A DNA stretch of 20,381 nucleotides, taken from positions 1 through 20,381 of the IMG/VR virus record IMGVR_UViG_3300028837_000796. One strand, given 5' to 3'. Source of the stretch: a virus. Positions 5,820-12,963 of the stretch are shown here, in pieces (within the stretch, counting starts at the first letter, position 1; each line of letters opens with the position of its first letter). The notes below the pieces were generated by a model. The model searched no databases. It was not told the origin of the DNA and saw nothing but the letters and a program-made list of their open reading frames with translations. The position numbers were made by a program, and so were the translations under genes.

Positions 5820-7367
5820 AACGGTATACCGGCCATATAAATCCGCAATATATATCGCCCGCGCCACGAGCTCCTGGAGATCCGCCGGGTCCATTTCGCC
5901 GTACGCGGAATAGATATTATCCCGGAGCTCCTCGAGGGATTTGGCATCGGTGATCATCTTTTTTATAGGCTCTCGCAAGCCAGATGCCGCCGACACGGCA
6001 TTTTCTACCCCTGCCGCGACCAATTCCTCGAGCTTTTGCTGTTCGGGCGAAAATTGGCCCTGTTTTGCCGTTATACGTTTCATGGCAAATGGACTCGATG
6101 GTCCTTCCAGGACTGTCTCACCTTTCTTGGGCATGGGTATCTTGAACCGCTCGGACACATGCTCTGCCGAAATGGGCTGGTTGATCCCATGCAGGTCTTT
6201 ATAAACAGCCGAGAGCATCTTCAGATCTTCCGGCATTTCATGCTTGAATTTGAGCCAGGGCAGCGGCTTGTCCCACCCAAAATTATAGCCCACCAGGGGG
6301 CGGATGAATTGATCCCGATAAGTTTTACTAAGCGATTCATTATCTGCCTTGACCAGGTCATGCCTGACCAGGTCCTGCGCCTTCTCATTGCCCAGCTTGC
6401 CGGGAGTTCCTTCTGTAGTTGCTGTCTGGCCCAGGATGGCCTTGGACATCTCCTTGTTGGAGAAATCTGCGAGCGCCTTGTATATATTCTCTTTGGCGGC
6501 AGCCTTTACGGTTTCGATGAATTCGATCTTGGTGTTCTCGGATATGATGCCGGCTGCATCGCTTCCCAGGCTCCGGATGGCGGTCACCAGGGCCTCTTTG
6601 TCTTCCGGGGTGGCGCCGGTATCATATTTGCCCAGGCGCAGGGGCATGCCGAACACCTCGGCAAAGGCCACCCAGTCCTTGATGGCGTAGTTTTTAAACA
6701 GATACATCCAGGCGCAGGTTCTAAGTATGCCTGCACGGGTGTCATAGCCTGAGCGTGCCTTGTATCTGTGATATATGAGCTTGAAAGGCGGCATATCCTC
6801 ACCCTTAACCTGCTCGGATTCGGTGATGATTCGAGGCATCTCGAATTGTTTTTCCCAGAGGCCTTTCTCATAATCTGAATAGAAGAGCGCACGTTTCTGA
6901 TGGATCCAATTGAACCCTGTGATAATCGCTGTTTTGCCCTGGATATCCCAGTTGATCTCGGAAAGCGCAAAACCCTTGCCTATGGCATCGAGCAGATCGA
7001 GCATAGCAACATCAAAGCCTTGGATGGAGGAGACGACATCGATCGTAAAATCCCGAATCCGCTTATCTTCGGCGCTTTCAGAGTATGGAAGGATCTCGTG
7101 TTCCAGGCCCAGCACCGCATTTTTCCTGGTCTGAAGCTGGGAAAAAAGATGGGTATCTTTCTCCTCCATCTCTTCAAAGAGCTCTGCCTGGCGATATACG
7201 CTGCCGGCGTCTGCTTCCTTGAAAATCGTACCCAGGCTCTGCGGGGTGAGGCCCTGGCTGGGATAGCCGGACCACCTGTCCCGGATCGTGGTGACGGCGA
7301 TCTCCCTGGTTTCGGGCCTTTTCTCGACCTTGATTTCTCTGCCGAATTGATCAAGAATCACACCCAT
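5799..7367 (-). CDS. Portal protein, Mu gp29-like (DUF935)
   Basis: 522 residues, the usual size for the DUF935 portal family. It opens MGVILDQFGREIKVEKRPET and contains family-like blocks: LFEEMEEKDTHLFSQLQTRK, FALSEINWDI, then a GMPLRLGKYDTGAT segment, LGQTATTEGTPGKLGNEKAQ and YNFGWDKPLPWLKF. Twelve portal subunits form the DNA channel at one capsid vertex and bind the terminase. The ATG overlaps the terminase stop by one base (TAATG), giving translational coupling. The C-terminus (ADLYGRYTV then ATNLHK) ends in residues encoded by a dispersed 28-bp repeat, so the native end may have been replaced. Its stop is in the same reading frame as the F-like gene that follows. Confidence 0.93.
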   Translation of the reverse strand: MGVILDQFGREIKVEKRPETREIAVTTIRDRWSGYPSQGLTPQSLGTIFKEADAGSVYRQAELFEEMEEKDTHLFSQLQTRKNAVLGLEHEILPYSESAEDKRIRDFTIDVVSSIQGFDVAMLDLLDAIGKGFALSEINWDIQGKTAIITGFNWIHQKRALFYSDYEKGLWEKQFEMPRIITESEQVKGEDMPPFKLIYHRYKARSGYDTRAGILRTCAWMYLFKNYAIKDWVAFAEVFGMPLRLGKYDTGATPEDKEALVTAIRSLGSDAAGIISENTKIEFIETVKAAAKENIYKALADFSNKEMSKAILGQTATTEGTPGKLGNEKAQDLVRHDLVKADNESLSKTYRDQFIRPLVGYNFGWDKPLPWLKFKHEMPEDLKMLSAVYKDLHGINQPISAEHVSERFKIPMPKKGETVLEGPSSPFAMKRITAKQGQFSPEQQKLEELVAAGVENAVSAASGLREPIKKMITDAKSLEELRDNIYSAYGEMDPADLQELVARAIYIADLYGRYTVATNLHK

Positions 7368-8908
7368 TAATATGCTCCCTTCATGGCTGCGAACCGGCGT
7401 TGTGTGACGGTTTCGTATTCGATTATCCCGGCGCCTCCCTGCAGCATGCTTACTGCCGCTTCCAGGGCGTCGGGGCCGTCGTCGTTAATGTTTGAGTCCA
7501 GGATGTAGATGAGCTGCTCGATGAGTAGATCCTGATCGGACTGTCCCTTGGTGAATCGCAGCTTGCCGAATTCGATGAGGGGTGAGAGACGGTTGACGAT
7601 CCGGGCAATTTTATCGGTGACATGCCGCTCTTTTTGCAGCCTTATGAATCGTCCCACGCGCTCTGCATGGGCCTTATAAGAGTCGATGAGAAAATCTTCA
7701 AACATGTTGATCTCAATTCCCATGCCGCAACCGAATTCCTCATCGATCTGCCACGCCATGCTCCACATCTCGTTTGTTGTGGCATGACGGATCCAGGCAT
7801 GAAGCACATCCATTAATCTCGTATCAGGGTCCCGGCCAACTGCCACGATGGCCTTGAGGTCATTGGTTTCGCCGCTCTTGCCGGAGGGATCCAGAAACGC
7901 CGCGATCTGCCACTCCTTTCGAACCAAAATCTCAACCGGGTTCACGTAGATAATCCATGATTCCCTGATGGGACTATCCTCTGCGCCCACGCGGTTGCGC
8001 ATTTCTTTGTTGAACCGCACCGTGCCCATCTGGCGCCGGCGCTTCTCCAGGCGCTCGACCGACCAGAGCGCAGGCCACATCGGGGTGTCGTCCTCGCGGA
8101 TGGCATCGTATTCTTTCCCATATGGATAGAGGCGTTCGCCGGTTTCCTCGTCCTTTGCGCTGAGCAGCTGATCAAGGATGGAGCGGGGCGCGAATTTATT
8201 GCCCACCATCAGGAATGAAAATCCGTCGGCAAGCGAGCCGAGCACGGCCTGGAGCAGCCAGTCCAATCCCTCTTTCACGAGCCGCGGATTCTTCACGTTC
8301 TGATCATTTTCCAGATCATCCACGATCACACGGTCCGGACGGTACTGGCGATACTTCAACCCCCGCACTCTTTCCCCTTTACCCCGCGCAAGCACTCGAA
8401 TATTATTTGCCGTAATAAAATCATTCTTTGTCCATGTCACACTTCTTCGTCCATAAGGGCTTCGCAATTCCCCAAAGTCGTGTTTGATGCGCGGGTTTTC
8501 CTCGAGTTCCGCCCGGATCGGCAAAGTGAATCCCGTGGCCTGATCGTTGGTATCGGAAATGATTATGATAAAATGCTTGACCTCATAAGCGATATCGTGA
8601 ACCGGCACCCCGAAGCTAAAGAAGGTGCTTTTTGCGTGCTCCCGGGGCGCGGCGATCGGCACGATTTCATCATCTATGTCTGCCAGCTCGGACCACTCCT
8701 CATGAAAATCCTCGAACTCAGCATAGAAATAATGGGGTAGATAGGTCTTAAAAAAGTAGAGCTTATCCCAGCGTGCACGTTCTTTGCGCCGGGCTTGTTT
8801 TTCCGGGGTATCATCTTCAAACGGCGACACGGCCTCCTGGATCCAGGCCTTGAGCTGGTCCGCCCATTTATCGAACTGATACTCGCTGAGTTTAGGTCGC
8901 CTGCGCAT
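7367..8908 (-). CDS. Terminase large subunit (Mu gp28-like)
   Basis: 513 residues. The ATPase half has a variant Walker A, APREHAKST (residues 87-95), followed by a strand IIIISDT (about 114-120) and a Walker B VIVDDLEND (194-202). The nuclease half has the RNase H-like acids expected of large terminases: FLDPSG (D340), GIEINMFEDF (E399) and NDDGPDALEA (D477 or D480). The enzyme powers DNA translocation into the procapsid and cuts packaged DNA, working with the portal encoded next. The ATG lies inside the end of the small-terminase gene (17-base overlap), indicating coupled translation. All key residues are present and length is normal. Confidence 0.93.
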   Translation of the reverse strand: MRRRPKLSEYQFDKWADQLKAWIQEAVSPFEDDTPEKQARRKERARWDKLYFFKTYLPHYFYAEFEDFHEEWSELADIDDEIVPIAAPREHAKSTFFSFGVPVHDIAYEVKHFIIIISDTNDQATGFTLPIRAELEENPRIKHDFGELRSPYGRRSVTWTKNDFITANNIRVLARGKGERVRGLKYRQYRPDRVIVDDLENDQNVKNPRLVKEGLDWLLQAVLGSLADGFSFLMVGNKFAPRSILDQLLSAKDEETGERLYPYGKEYDAIREDDTPMWPALWSVERLEKRRRQMGTVRFNKEMRNRVGAEDSPIRESWIIYVNPVEILVRKEWQIAAFLDPSGKSGETNDLKAIVAVGRDPDTRLMDVLHAWIRHATTNEMWSMAWQIDEEFGCGMGIEINMFEDFLIDSYKAHAERVGRFIRLQKERHVTDKIARIVNRLSPLIEFGKLRFTKGQSDQDLLIEQLIYILDSNINDDGPDALEAAVSMLQGGAGIIEYETVTQRRFAAMKGAY

Positions 8909-9347
8909 GGGCTTTAAAATCCTTTATGATGCCTTCAATATTGCGGGCAAAAAACTTGAATGCTTTTGGATCCCGCTCCTTGAGTCGTTCTGCAATAAAT
9001 TGCGTATTCTCCAGAAACAGCCGGGGCCGGTCGATCTCGGCTATACGGTTTTCCTTTTTGAATTCCTTGATCTTAACGGCCTTCCAGGCATGGATTATCT
9101 GGGGATCCTGGGTATCTATCGCCTTATTTGTCAGTTTTAATTTTAGGTCGACGGTTTTTCGTTCTATCTCCCTGAGGGCCTTTTGATATTCTTTTCTCTG
9201 TGCAGTCCAGGCTTCTTCTTGCGACCAGCCCTTGAGCGCCTGGATGGAGATGCCGGTTTCCCCGGCTACTTCTTCGAGAGTGAGGCCCCCTAAAATAAAC
9301 AGATTTTCCGCGCGTTCCCTGAACTCAAAGGAGATGGGCTGGGCCAC
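8892..9347 (-). CDS. Terminase small subunit-like (DUF1804/gp27-type) DNA-binding protein
   Basis: 151 residues, starting at GTG 9347 with GAGGGGA about 7 bases upstream. The N-terminus has a helix-turn-helix (ENLFILGGLTLEEVAGETGI, then SIQALKGWSQEEAW, residues 14-47), the usual DNA-recognition module of small terminases. A charged helical middle and C-terminal part follows (RERDPKAFKFFARNIEGII). It lies directly before the large terminase and overlaps it, the standard arrangement. It probably recognises phage DNA for packaging. The exact family is not certain from sequence alone. Confidence 0.82.
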   Translation of the reverse strand: MAQPISFEFRERAENLFILGGLTLEEVAGETGISIQALKGWSQEEAWTAQRKEYQKALREIERKTVDLKLKLTNKAIDTQDPQIIHAWKAVKIKEFKKENRIAEIDRPRLFLENTQFIAERLKERDPKAFKFFARNIEGIIKDFKAHAQAT

Positions 9348-9349
9348 AA

Positions 9350-9610
9350 TTATTCCCCTCCCAGGTCTTTCCTGATTTTCCTGATCACGGCCAGGAGCTC
9401 GTGATATTTTTGCATATCGTCGACGAGCTGATTCATGGCCTCGGAGGCCACGAGGATCTCCAGGTCCTCGATCTTGATATATGGATCCAGGCTGGTCCGC
9501 ACCGTATCCCTGGAGGCCATGATCCGTAATTCCAGTTTCTTGGCCTTTTGTTTTTTTTCCAGCAACAGGCCCTCGTGCTGCAGCCGTTCTCTGCGTAATG
9601 AATCGCTCAT
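9350..9610 (-). CDS. Small helical phage protein (Mu gp26-position)
   Basis: 86 residues from ATG 9610, with GGGGAA about 7 bases upstream; an in-frame extension to 9658 would run through a GGCGGG repeat and is not preferred. The protein is almost wholly helical, with basic-acidic heptads (LRRERLQHEGLLLEKKQKAK, then SLDPYIKIEDLEIL and YHELLAVIRKIRKDLGG). Similar small coiled-coil proteins with a 'DPY-x-x-x-E-D-L' motif sit before the small terminase in Mu-like phages. Its stop is only 2 bases from the terminase GTG. Function is unknown. Confidence 0.72.
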   Translation of the reverse strand: MSDSLRRERLQHEGLLLEKKQKAKKLELRIMASRDTVRTSLDPYIKIEDLEILVASEAMNQLVDDMQKYHELLAVIRKIRKDLGGE

Positions 9611-9635
9611 ATGGGTTCCCCGTTCTGGGTTTTCA

Positions 9636-9655
9636 CCCGCCAGAATTATGGCGGG
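9636..9655. repeat. REP-like CCCGCC...GGCGGG palindrome
   Basis: CCCGCC, an 8-base loop, GGCGGG. Related copies are at 11293-11317 (variant), 13059-13078, 14067-14085 and 16598-16619. In this copy it lies between the coiled-coil gene and the upstream membrane-protein gene. Confidence 0.75.
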
Positions 9656-9698
9656 CAAGGTTCAGGGTTAACCTTTGAACGCTGAACCTTTGAACCTT

Positions 9699-10019
9699 TT
9701 AACCTCGTGGTCCTTTTGCCTGCTTTTGTAGGCGGACCTGCGGGCAATACTGGTTCGTATTGATACTGTCCGCGAGCTTGGTCATAGTCTGGGTGTTCAT
9801 CACGATGATATCCTTAAGATCGCCCGCCAGGTTCTCATAGGCCCTGACCAGCTTCACGTTGCTCTCGTACATGCGCCGGGCCTCGGTCACATCGGCCTTG
9901 TACCGGTCCAGGATCTTGTAGACCTTTTTCGAATCTATCCACCAGAGCACGATGACCAGGCCCACGATCCCGAACTCTTTGAGCAGCCCGAGAAGCCATG
10001 TCAGATTTATGCCTTCCAT
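9699..10019 (-). CDS. Single-pass membrane / coiled-coil protein of the lysis region
   Basis: 106 residues. A hydrophobic segment at about residues 7-27 (TWLLGLLKEFGIVGLVIVLW) is followed by a long amphipathic helix to about residue 88 and a short basic tail. GAAGGAAAG precedes ATG 10019. The topology (N-terminal anchor, coiled coil) fits inner-membrane lysis accessory proteins or spanin-like proteins, and it directly follows the holin-like gene. No lipobox or catalytic motif is seen, so the lysis role is inferred from position. Confidence 0.65.
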   Translation of the reverse strand: MEGINLTWLLGLLKEFGIVGLVIVLWWIDSKKVYKILDRYKADVTEARRMYESNVKLVRAYENLAGDLKDIIVMNTQTMTKLADSINTNQYCPQVRLQKQAKGPRG

Positions 10020-10079
10020 CTTTCCTTCGCCTGCTATTTACGGTTTTGTGCCAAGAGATCCGTTTTCTCTTTGCTCGAT

Positions 10080-10625
10080 TTACTTTACTTCAACCTTAGC
10101 CTGCTTGAGCTTATTCCTGCCCCACGCAGTAATTCCCAGAATTGCCCCGGGGATCCCAAACAAGGTTGCAAACGCGCCGATGATTACCGGGATCATACCG
10201 AGTGCTGTCATATCATTTGCACTGACCACGCGGTAAGCAAGGATACATACGAAAACACAGACAACCAGAAACGCCCCTGCTGAAATTATTCCCCATAAGG
10301 GCCTCCACAACCACTGAGGCCAGTGTTCGCTTTTTGCCTCGACCTGCATTGTTTGGTTGATTATCGATAATTGTTGGATTGCAAGTCTTTGCAGCTCCAC
10401 CTCGCATTCGATCTCCAATTCTTTGAGTTTAAGCACATTATCTGGATTCTGAATAATCTCAGAGAGCAGTTGTGGTGTAAGATCCTTTTCCTCACAACCC
10501 AGCTTTGAGGCAATAAGACTGCCTGCGGCCTTGCCAGCCAAACCACCGAGGGGACCGCCTAAGATCGTGCCCAAAAGTGGCACACCTGCTTCAATAAATT
10601 GCTTTCCTACGGTTTTCCAGTCCAT
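10080..10625 (-). CDS. Holin of the 3TM family
   Basis: 181 residues. The N-terminus is Gly-rich and helical (LLGTILGGPLGGLAGKAAG), then a charged helix leads to EHWPQWLWRPLWGIISAG, the W-P-x-x-x-R-P motif typical of the 3TM holin family (related to gene-transfer-agent release holins). Two strong membrane segments follow (about 112-132 and 143-165) before a lysine-rich tail. GGAGGAA lies 8 bases before ATG 10625. The protein would permeabilise the inner membrane to trigger lysis. It sits just after the DUF5675 gene. Confidence 0.82.
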   Translation of the reverse strand: MDWKTVGKQFIEAGVPLLGTILGGPLGGLAGKAAGSLIASKLGCEEKDLTPQLLSEIIQNPDNVLKLKELEIECEVELQRLAIQQLSIINQTMQVEAKSEHWPQWLWRPLWGIISAGAFLVVCVFVCILAYRVVSANDMTALGMIPVIIGAFATLFGIPGAILGITAWGRNKLKQAKVEVK

Positions 10626-10637
10626 GAAAAATTCCTC

Positions 10638-11207
10638 CTATGCTTTTTGTCCCAAATAAAAATCCACAAATGCCGCCTTGTCGTCGAACCGGATGCTGGG
10701 CACAACCACCTGCTGAAACCGCCGGTATGCCTTGCGGCTGTTGAGAATGGCCCGCACGCGCTTCTTTTTCTCCATCAGATACCCCGGCTCATAGGCCAGG
10801 AGCACGCACATGGTGCTGTGCTTCTCGACACAGCCGTTGTGAAAGAGCACGGCGAAGTGATCGGGCACGATGACCTCGATGGTGTTTTTGAACTTGGTGC
10901 CCGAAAAATGCTTGATCGGATGAATGCCAGGCGGGATCTGGTTGCGCTCCGGGTCCCCGGCGTCGGGCTCCAGCGTGGTGCAGAAGAGCCGGCCGTCAAA
11001 AAGCAGGGTGCCCAGGGCGCCCTCGCCGGTCTGCTCCATCCGCAGAGTGATAAGGCGGATGTGCGGATCGCTGAATGTGTCCTTGTCCAGAAGAGTCAAG
11101 GCATTCTCTATGCCGGCCAGCCGATGATCGGCGTGCTTGAGTGAATATCTCGCATCCATGACGCCGTTTCGGACCAGATGATTGAGATCCTCGTTTTTAA
11201 AGCTCAT
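10638..11207 (-). CDS. DUF5675-like lysis-region protein
   Basis: 189 residues from ATG 11207 (a TTG one codon upstream is an alternative). Residues about 52-145 carry a pattern like DUF5675 proteins: LITLRMEQTGEGALGTLLFD, then a GRLFCTTLEP segment, a NQIPPGIHPIK turn, a beta strand IEVIVPDHFAVLFHNG and 'CVLLA'. These domains often occupy the endolysin position of phage lysis cassettes, and a hydrolase role has been suspected but I cannot assign a reaction. No other muramidase or amidase is visible, so this gene or an unlisted one must supply cell-wall hydrolysis. The ATG overlaps the stop of a short upstream ORF (TGATG). Confidence 0.7.
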   Translation of the reverse strand: MSFKNEDLNHLVRNGVMDARYSLKHADHRLAGIENALTLLDKDTFSDPHIRLITLRMEQTGEGALGTLLFDGRLFCTTLEPDAGDPERNQIPPGIHPIKHFSGTKFKNTIEVIVPDHFAVLFHNGCVEKHSTMCVLLAYEPGYLMEKKKRVRAILNSRKAYRRFQQVVVPSIRFDDKAAFVDFYLGQKA

Positions 11208-11281
11208 CAATTAAAACTCACCCAGATCCAGATTGGGATCGGTTTCTTGAATGTTAAGAACCAAAGCCCGGATATTTTCAT
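11207..11281 (-). CDS. 24-residue leader-like peptide upstream of the DUF5675 gene
   Basis: The short ORF reads MKISGLWFLTFKKPIPIWIW plus VSFN. It has a strong Shine-Dalgarno (GGAGGAG, 7 bases before ATG 11281), better than that of the following gene. It ends TGA overlapping the next ATG (TGATG), an arrangement typical of translational coupling. The peptide is hydrophobic and tryptophan-rich. It may be a coupling leader, a tiny membrane peptide of the lysis cassette, or a decayed gene end. No homologue is recognised. Confidence 0.45.
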   Translation of the reverse strand: MKISGLWFLTFKKPIPIWIWVSFN

Positions 11282-11322
11282 TCTAATCTCCTCCGCCTTC
11301 GCCAAGGCTATGGCGGGCATGC

Positions 11323-11384
11323 AAAAAAAAGCGCCCGATCAATAGTCAATTGAAAATTTTCAATTGAAAATTGACTGGGCGCTT
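11323..11384 (-). terminator. Rho-independent terminator between the early/middle block and the lysis genes
   Basis: Read on the minus strand: AAGCGCCC (11384-11377), an AATTGA-repeat interior that can itself pair (GTCAATT with AATTGAC), then GGGCGCTT (11336-11329) running into a T-run of eight (11330-11323). Stem, GC content and T-tract are all good. It would stop transcripts coming from the Com-like gene. Confidence 0.8.
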
Positions 11385-11388
11385 AAAA

Positions 11389-11429
11389 CGCCCTGCAGCG
11401 TACCACAGGGGGGCAACTCTGGCCGCTCG
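11389..11429. repeat. 41-bp perfect direct repeat, copy 1
   Basis: Identical to 11446-11486; the two are 16 bases apart. Each contains a near-palindrome CCCTGCAGCGTACCACAGGG. It lies between the Com-like stop and the terminator. Confidence 0.9.
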
Positions 11430-11445
11430 TTTAAACGCCTGCTAG

Positions 11446-11486
11446 CGCCCTGCAGCGTACCACAGGGGGGCAACTCTGGCCGCTCG
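11446..11486. repeat. 41-bp perfect direct repeat, copy 2
   Basis: Second copy of the 11389-11429 repeat. It is flanked by GCTAG on both sides (11441-11445 and 11486-11490), giving CTAGCG...CGCTAG as short outer inverted ends. Confidence 0.9.
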
Positions 11487-11490
11487 CTAG

Positions 11491-11715
11491 TTATATTGTA
11501 TAATTATTGAAACTTTTCTTTCTGAATGTCAAGCTTTTTTCTATATATACGAATTTTCTGCATCGCTTACACCACATCTTGACAATTGTGGTATTTTGCT
11601 GTTTTTCCCATTTACCCAAAAACTTCCCGCAAATCGGGCAGAGGATAGCATTAATTTCTTTCCCTTGCGCTCTGCGCTCTGCGCTTTGCGCTCTGCGCTT
11701 TTCGCTATGCGCCAT
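11491..11715 (-). CDS. Com-like four-cysteine zinc protein
   Basis: 74 residues. Residues about 25-58 contain CPICGKFLGKW, then MWCKRCRKFVYIE: two C-x-x-C pairs (C26, C29, C49, C52), the arrangement of Mu Com, a small zinc-binding RNA-interacting translational activator. The residues before the domain (MAHSEKRRAQSAERRAQGKE) are encoded entirely by a 7-nt repeat tract and show a 7-residue period, so the true domain may begin near residue 20 and the repeat has supplied the start codon. The ATG overlaps the GemA-like stop by 11 bases within that repeat. No mom homologue is visible downstream, so the regulated target is unknown. Low-GC codons distinguish it from the GC-richer neighbours. Confidence 0.68.
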   Translation of the reverse strand: MAHSEKRRAQSAERRAQGKEINAILCPICGKFLGKWEKQQNTTIVKMWCKRCRKFVYIEKSLTFRKKSFNNYTI

Positions 11716-11736
11716 GCGCTGTGCGCCTTGCGCTTA
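11666..11736. repeat. 7-nt-type repeat tract (TGCGCTC/TGCGCTT units)
   Basis: About ten imperfect heptamer units on the plus strand (TGCGCTC, TGCGCTT, TATGCGC). The tract encodes the GemA-like C-terminus with its TAG stop and also the Com-like start codon and N-terminal 18 or so residues. Confidence 0.9.
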
Positions 11737-12142
11737 TGGCTTTTATCGCTTCGATCACCTTGATGGCCTGGTCCGTGCTGAGAAAGTTCTCATGGTCGAC
11801 GCGGAAGCGTTTCTTCAAAAATCCCCGCAGGGCCGGCTTCTCCTTGCCCGGCTCGTAGTAGGTGCCGGCCAGGGTGTACCACAGGGCGTAGATTTTGGTA
11901 ACCAATTTCAATTTGGGATCGGTTATCCGTTGTCCGTTGTCCGTTGTTAAAGGATATTGAGTGCGAGACTTAAACCCTCGCTCCTCGAGATGGTGAACGA
12001 GCTTGCACCAGTCCTGATATTTCATTTTCGTCAGCGAGCGGAAACCGGTAAACTCCTCCTGGATCAGATGCCGGTCATCCTCGGTGATCCCCAGCTCTTT
12101 GCATGCCACATGCACTAGCGCGATTTGTTTACGGGTTAACAT
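11705..12142 (-). CDS. gemA: GemA / Mu gp16-like regulatory protein (DUF1018)
   Basis: 145 residues. The opening MLTRKQIALVHVACKELGIT, then DDRHLIQEEFTGFRSLTKM and the C-terminal GFLKKRFRVDHENFLSTDQA and IKVIEAIKAI segments match the GemA/DUF1018 family that follows the early region of Mu-like phages. In Mu, GemA modulates host gene expression. Two parts are unusual. Residues about 62-75 (QYPLTTDNGQRITD) are encoded by a dispersed repeat (CCGTTGT units, 11921-11957) inserted in frame, and the last nine residues (ARRTAHGA and neighbours) come from a heptamer tract. AATTGA repeat DNA replaces the expected Shine-Dalgarno upstream. Confidence 0.85.
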   Translation of the reverse strand: MLTRKQIALVHVACKELGITEDDRHLIQEEFTGFRSLTKMKYQDWCKLVHHLEERGFKSRTQYPLTTDNGQRITDPKLKLVTKIYALWYTLAGTYYEPGKEKPALRGFLKKRFRVDHENFLSTDQAIKVIEAIKAISARRTAHGA

Positions 12143-12143
12143 A

Positions 12144-12200
12144 TGTCAATTGAAACTTGATAATTATAAATTGAAAATTGATAATTATAAACTGACAATT
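12144..12200. repeat. AT-rich tandem repeat (TTGATAATTATAAA units)
   Basis: Three degenerate units of TTGA(A/T)AATTATAAA and AATTGAAA fill the space between the upstream gene's stop and the GemA-like ATG. No Shine-Dalgarno for GemA is visible. Confidence 0.75.
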
Positions 12201-12876
12201 AATTCACTTTCCCAATCAGCTCCGATAGCTTCGCCGACAAATCCCGCATGTCCTCAAACATCTCCTTAGGCATAAGGACCTGGCCGAACTTCTTGCGCAG
12301 GAGCGTGATCTCGTGGCTGAATTTCTCGGGCTCCCTGGTCATCTTTTCCAGGAATGCGGTGATGACCGTAACGGGGGCCGGCTCGGGCGCCAGGGGCCTG
12401 ATGGGCACAATTCCCGGCCGCCTGGTAGTCTTAAGCTCTTCGAACTCGAAGGTGAGCTGCTTGACCATGTCTGCCAGCACGGCCTGCTTGCCGCGGGCCG
12501 CTTTAGTCATGCCAGTCATGGCACGCTTGCGGAATGTCTCGTAGAACTCATCCACCTCTTGCTGGTTGTCGGCCAAATAGTACCCGCCGTGTGTTCCGGC
12601 CTTGCTCATGATGGGCTGGTCGTGGGCGATGATCAGGTGGTTTACAACATACCGGATATCGCGTTTCCACATGGCGATTCCTGATCTGAGTTCATCATAT
12701 GAAGCTTGCCGGTCCTCCATCGCTTCATGGAAAAACAATGCTAACTCATTGGCCGATATCTTTTTATCCTTGCCGATGTGATCGGCCAGGATCCCCATCA
12801 TGGCGGCCTCGGCCTCGGTGAATGCCTGGCTGTGCTCACCGGTTTCCGGGTTCATACCCATGTCTTGTAATCTCAT
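12199..12876 (-). CDS. Phage protein with winged-helix-like region, function unknown
   Basis: 225 residues from ATG 12876 (GGAGGAA 5 bases upstream); an upstream ATG at 12888 is weaker. Residues about 40-110 (ISANELALFFHEAM ... IRYVVNHLIIAHDQPIMSKA ... GGYYLAD) have the helix-strand-'wing' look of a DNA-binding winged helix. Residues 150-225 are helical and charged. It precedes gemA in the semi-early block. It could be a replication or transcription regulator in the role Mor or C would play, but I see no Mor/C motif and assign no function. Confidence 0.7.
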   Translation of the reverse strand: MRLQDMGMNPETGEHSQAFTEAEAAMMGILADHIGKDKKISANELALFFHEAMEDRQASYDELRSGIAMWKRDIRYVVNHLIIAHDQPIMSKAGTHGGYYLADNQQEVDEFYETFRKRAMTGMTKAARGKQAVLADMVKQLTFEFEELKTTRRPGIVPIRPLAPEPAPVTVITAFLEKMTREPEKFSHEITLLRKKFGQVLMPKEMFEDMRDLSAKLSELIGKVN

Positions 12877-12935
12877 AACTTCCTCCATTGCTTGCCACGA
12901 ATCTCACGAATTTCCACTTATTTGTTTTAAAAAAT

Positions 12936-12963
12936 ATTCGTGTTATTAGTGTAAATTCGTGGC
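12936..12963. repeat. 28-bp dispersed CACGAAT repeat (copy 2)
   Basis: Differs from 5792-5819 at one position. Additional partial units (CACGAAT at 12897-12912) extend it leftwards. It fills the gap between the winged-helix gene and the CPHC gene, whose stop codon overlaps its last base. Confidence 0.85.

Noticed and set aside
6036-6752. 238-codon plus-strand frame opposite the portal gene
   Set aside because: Exact antisense register to a clearly real DUF935 gene, with no recognisable motif and no promoter or SD. Treated as a shadow.
11389-11486. The two 41-bp direct repeats as a CRISPR array
   Set aside because: Only two copies, a 16-base interval too short for a spacer, and no cas genes.
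11666-11736. Heptamer tracts as a phase-variation switch
   Set aside because: Units are imperfect, so slippage would be limited, and a single sequence cannot show length variation.
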